5,475 nt of DNA, from NCBI GenBank assembly GCA_017415945.1, contig JAFQDR010000222.1, positions 1-5,475 on the forward strand, given 5' to 3'. Of this stretch, positions 4,618-5,475 are shown one piece after another. The notes below the pieces were generated by a model, which searched no databases, was not told where the DNA came from, and was given only the letters and a program-made list of their open reading frames with translations. Each line of letters starts with the position of its first letter. Position 1 is the stretch's first letter. Source of the stretch: Oscillospiraceae bacterium (GTDB lineage Bacteria; Bacillota_A; Clostridia; Oscillospirales; Oscillospiraceae). Made by a program: the position numbers and the translations under genes.

Positions 4618-5172
4618 ATGGACGATAAACAAATTGTGGCATTGTACTGGGAGCGCTCCGAAACTGCCATAGCGGAAACCGAAAAGAAATATGGCAGATA
4701 CTGTCACTATATCGCCAGCAATATCCTGTATTCCGATCAGGATGCGGAGGAATGCGTGAACGACACCTACTGGAAAGCTTGGGAAACCATGCCGCCGAAA
4801 AAACCGGATTTACTGTCAGCTTATCTGGGTAAGCTCACACGCCATATTGCAATTAACCGTTACATACACGATCATGCAGACAAACGCTCACCCGGGATGC
4901 AGGTGATTCTTGATGAAGCTGAAGAATTTATTCCCGATCCGGCAGACAGTGATGTTTCAGACGAAATCCACCTGCGGGATGCGATCAATTCCTTTGTGGC
5001 GTCACTGTCCCAAGAGGTTCGTGTGGTGTTTGTCAGACGGTACTGGTACATGAGTTCCGTGAAGGATATTGCAAAAGATTACGGTATGACGGAAAGCAAC
5101 GTGAAGGTTACGCTGATGCGGACACGGAATAGGTTCAAAGAATATCTGGAACAGGAGGGGATTTCTATATGA
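4618..5172 (+). CDS. ECF-type sigma-70 family RNA polymerase sigma factor (184 aa)
   Basis: This is an alternative sigma factor of the extracytoplasmic-function type, which directs RNA polymerase to a small set of promoters. Region 2 covers about residues 8-82 and includes ALYWERSETAIAETEKKYG (8-26), DAEECVNDTYWKAW (42-55, the -10 recognition helix area) and YLGKLTRHIAINRY (69-82). A linker of about 35 residues, rich in Asp and Glu, leads to region 4 (about 118-178). There EVRVVFVRRYWYMSSVKDIA (133-152) and MTESNVKVTLMRTRNRFKEYL (157-177) form the helix-turn-helix that reads the -35 element. The length and two-domain layout are normal for the family, and the RRYWYM/VKDIA wording is typical of Clostridia. 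Its stop overlaps the start of the next gene as ATGA, which fits a sigma/anti-sigma pair. The target genes are not identifiable here. Confidence 0.93.
   Translation: MDDKQIVALYWERSETAIAETEKKYGRYCHYIASNILYSDQDAEECVNDTYWKAWETMPPKKPDLLSAYLGKLTRHIAINRYIHDHADKRSPGMQVILDEAEEFIPDPADSDVSDEIHLRDAINSFVASLSQEVRVVFVRRYWYMSSVKDIAKDYGMTESNVKVTLMRTRNRFKEYLEQEGISI
5153..5158 (+). promoter_or_regulatory. Ribosome binding site inside the sigma gene for the next gene
   Basis: AGGAGG, a perfect core, lies 10 bases before the ATG at 5169, within the last codons of the sigma factor gene. Translation of the two genes is therefore both coupled and independently supported. Confidence 0.85.
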
Positions 5173-5475
5173 AGCGAGAGATGATGATACAGGCGATGGA
5201 TCTGCTGGATGAGAAGTATATCATAGAAGCGGATCCGGCGAATGCGAAGAATATTAGAAGTAAAAAAATACGCAGCACTGTTTTGCGGTACGGTTCGATT
5301 GCCGCTTGTATGGCGGTAGTCTTATGCGGAATCTTTTGGCTGAACCGTGAGCCTGCATATACAAAGCCGCAGCGGAATATTGTTGAAACATTCGGTTATA
5401 TTGAACCAATGGGGGATATGATTGCAGATGTCAACAATTATGAAGCGATTACTGAGCTGTCTTCACAGATTGTAC
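5169..5475 (+). CDS. Probable membrane-anchored anti-sigma factor, 3' end outside the window (partial)
   Basis: This frame starts at the ATG overlapping the sigma factor stop and is open to the right edge (102 whole codons). The N-terminal 40 residues are cytosolic in style: AMDLLDEKYIIEADP (9-23), then a basic stretch RSKKIRSTVLR (30-40). One hydrophobic segment follows (about 42-58, GSIAACMAVVLCGIFWL), after which the visible 44 residues would be outside the membrane. A short cytosolic domain with a D-E-K-Y-I motif, one membrane helix and an external domain is what clostridial ECF partner proteins look like. The cytosolic part would hold the sigma factor until a signal arrives. The external domain is cut off, so the signal and the exact subfamily cannot be judged. 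The anti-sigma role is inferred from context and topology. Confidence 0.75.
   Translation, partial: MKREMMIQAMDLLDEKYIIEADPANAKNIRSKKIRSTVLRYGSIAACMAVVLCGIFWLNREPAYTKPQRNIVETFGYIEPMGDMIADVNNYEAITELSSQIV

Noticed and set aside
1..5475. CRISPR arrays, rRNA, tRNA, insertion-sequence ends or long direct repeats
   Set aside because: None was seen on reading either strand. The only clear repeat structures are the three hairpins already listed.

Overview
The window looks like a stretch of accessory DNA from a gut-type Clostridia genome (Bacillota; Oscillospiraceae, Lachnospiraceae or similar). The evidence is the strong AAGGAG-type ribosome binding sites, ATGA stop/start overlaps, moderate GC content with AT-rich promoter gaps, a clostridial-style ECF sigma factor with a membrane partner gene, and a run of small 'hypothetical' families that I associate from memory with integrative/conjugative elements and plasmids of gut Firmicutes. 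No relaxase, integrase, coupling protein or replication gene is visible, so the mobile-element assignment is inference. All genes I can support are on the + strand.

Region 1 (1-4125) is a tightly packed, probably co-transcribed six-gene array whose promoter lies upstream of the window. It holds the 3' part of a Cys-rich small protein (1-329), a 79-aa DpnD/PcfM-like small protein (326-565), a very acidic 285-aa two-part protein (562-1419), a class I SAM-dependent adenine methyltransferase with an intact NPPF motif (1434-2177), a 370-aa protein carrying a WDWY-x-IGGRW signature (2252-3364), and an HsdM-like methylase-fold protein that keeps the SAM-binding motifs but shows no NPPY/F motif (3375-4085, TTG start). 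A perfect 10-bp inverted repeat lies between the fourth and fifth genes, and a terminator hairpin closes the array at 4093-4125.

Region 2 (4126-4480) is a single small gene (4198-4428) coding for a 76-aa Cys-rich, possibly metal-binding protein. It has its own extended -10 promoter and its own intrinsic terminator.

Region 3 (4481-5475) has an AT-rich leader with a possible ECF-type promoter, an ECF sigma factor gene (4618-5172), and the start of a translationally coupled single-pass membrane protein, probably its anti-sigma factor (5169 to the right edge).

The array holds two methylase-fold proteins and no visible restriction endonuclease. They are separated by the IGGRW protein and preceded by a strongly acidic protein. 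A plausible but unproven reading is an orphan DNA-modification or anti-restriction cassette of a mobile element. Four starts were set by ribosome binding sites rather than by the longest open frame: 1434, 2252, 3375 (TTG) and 4198.
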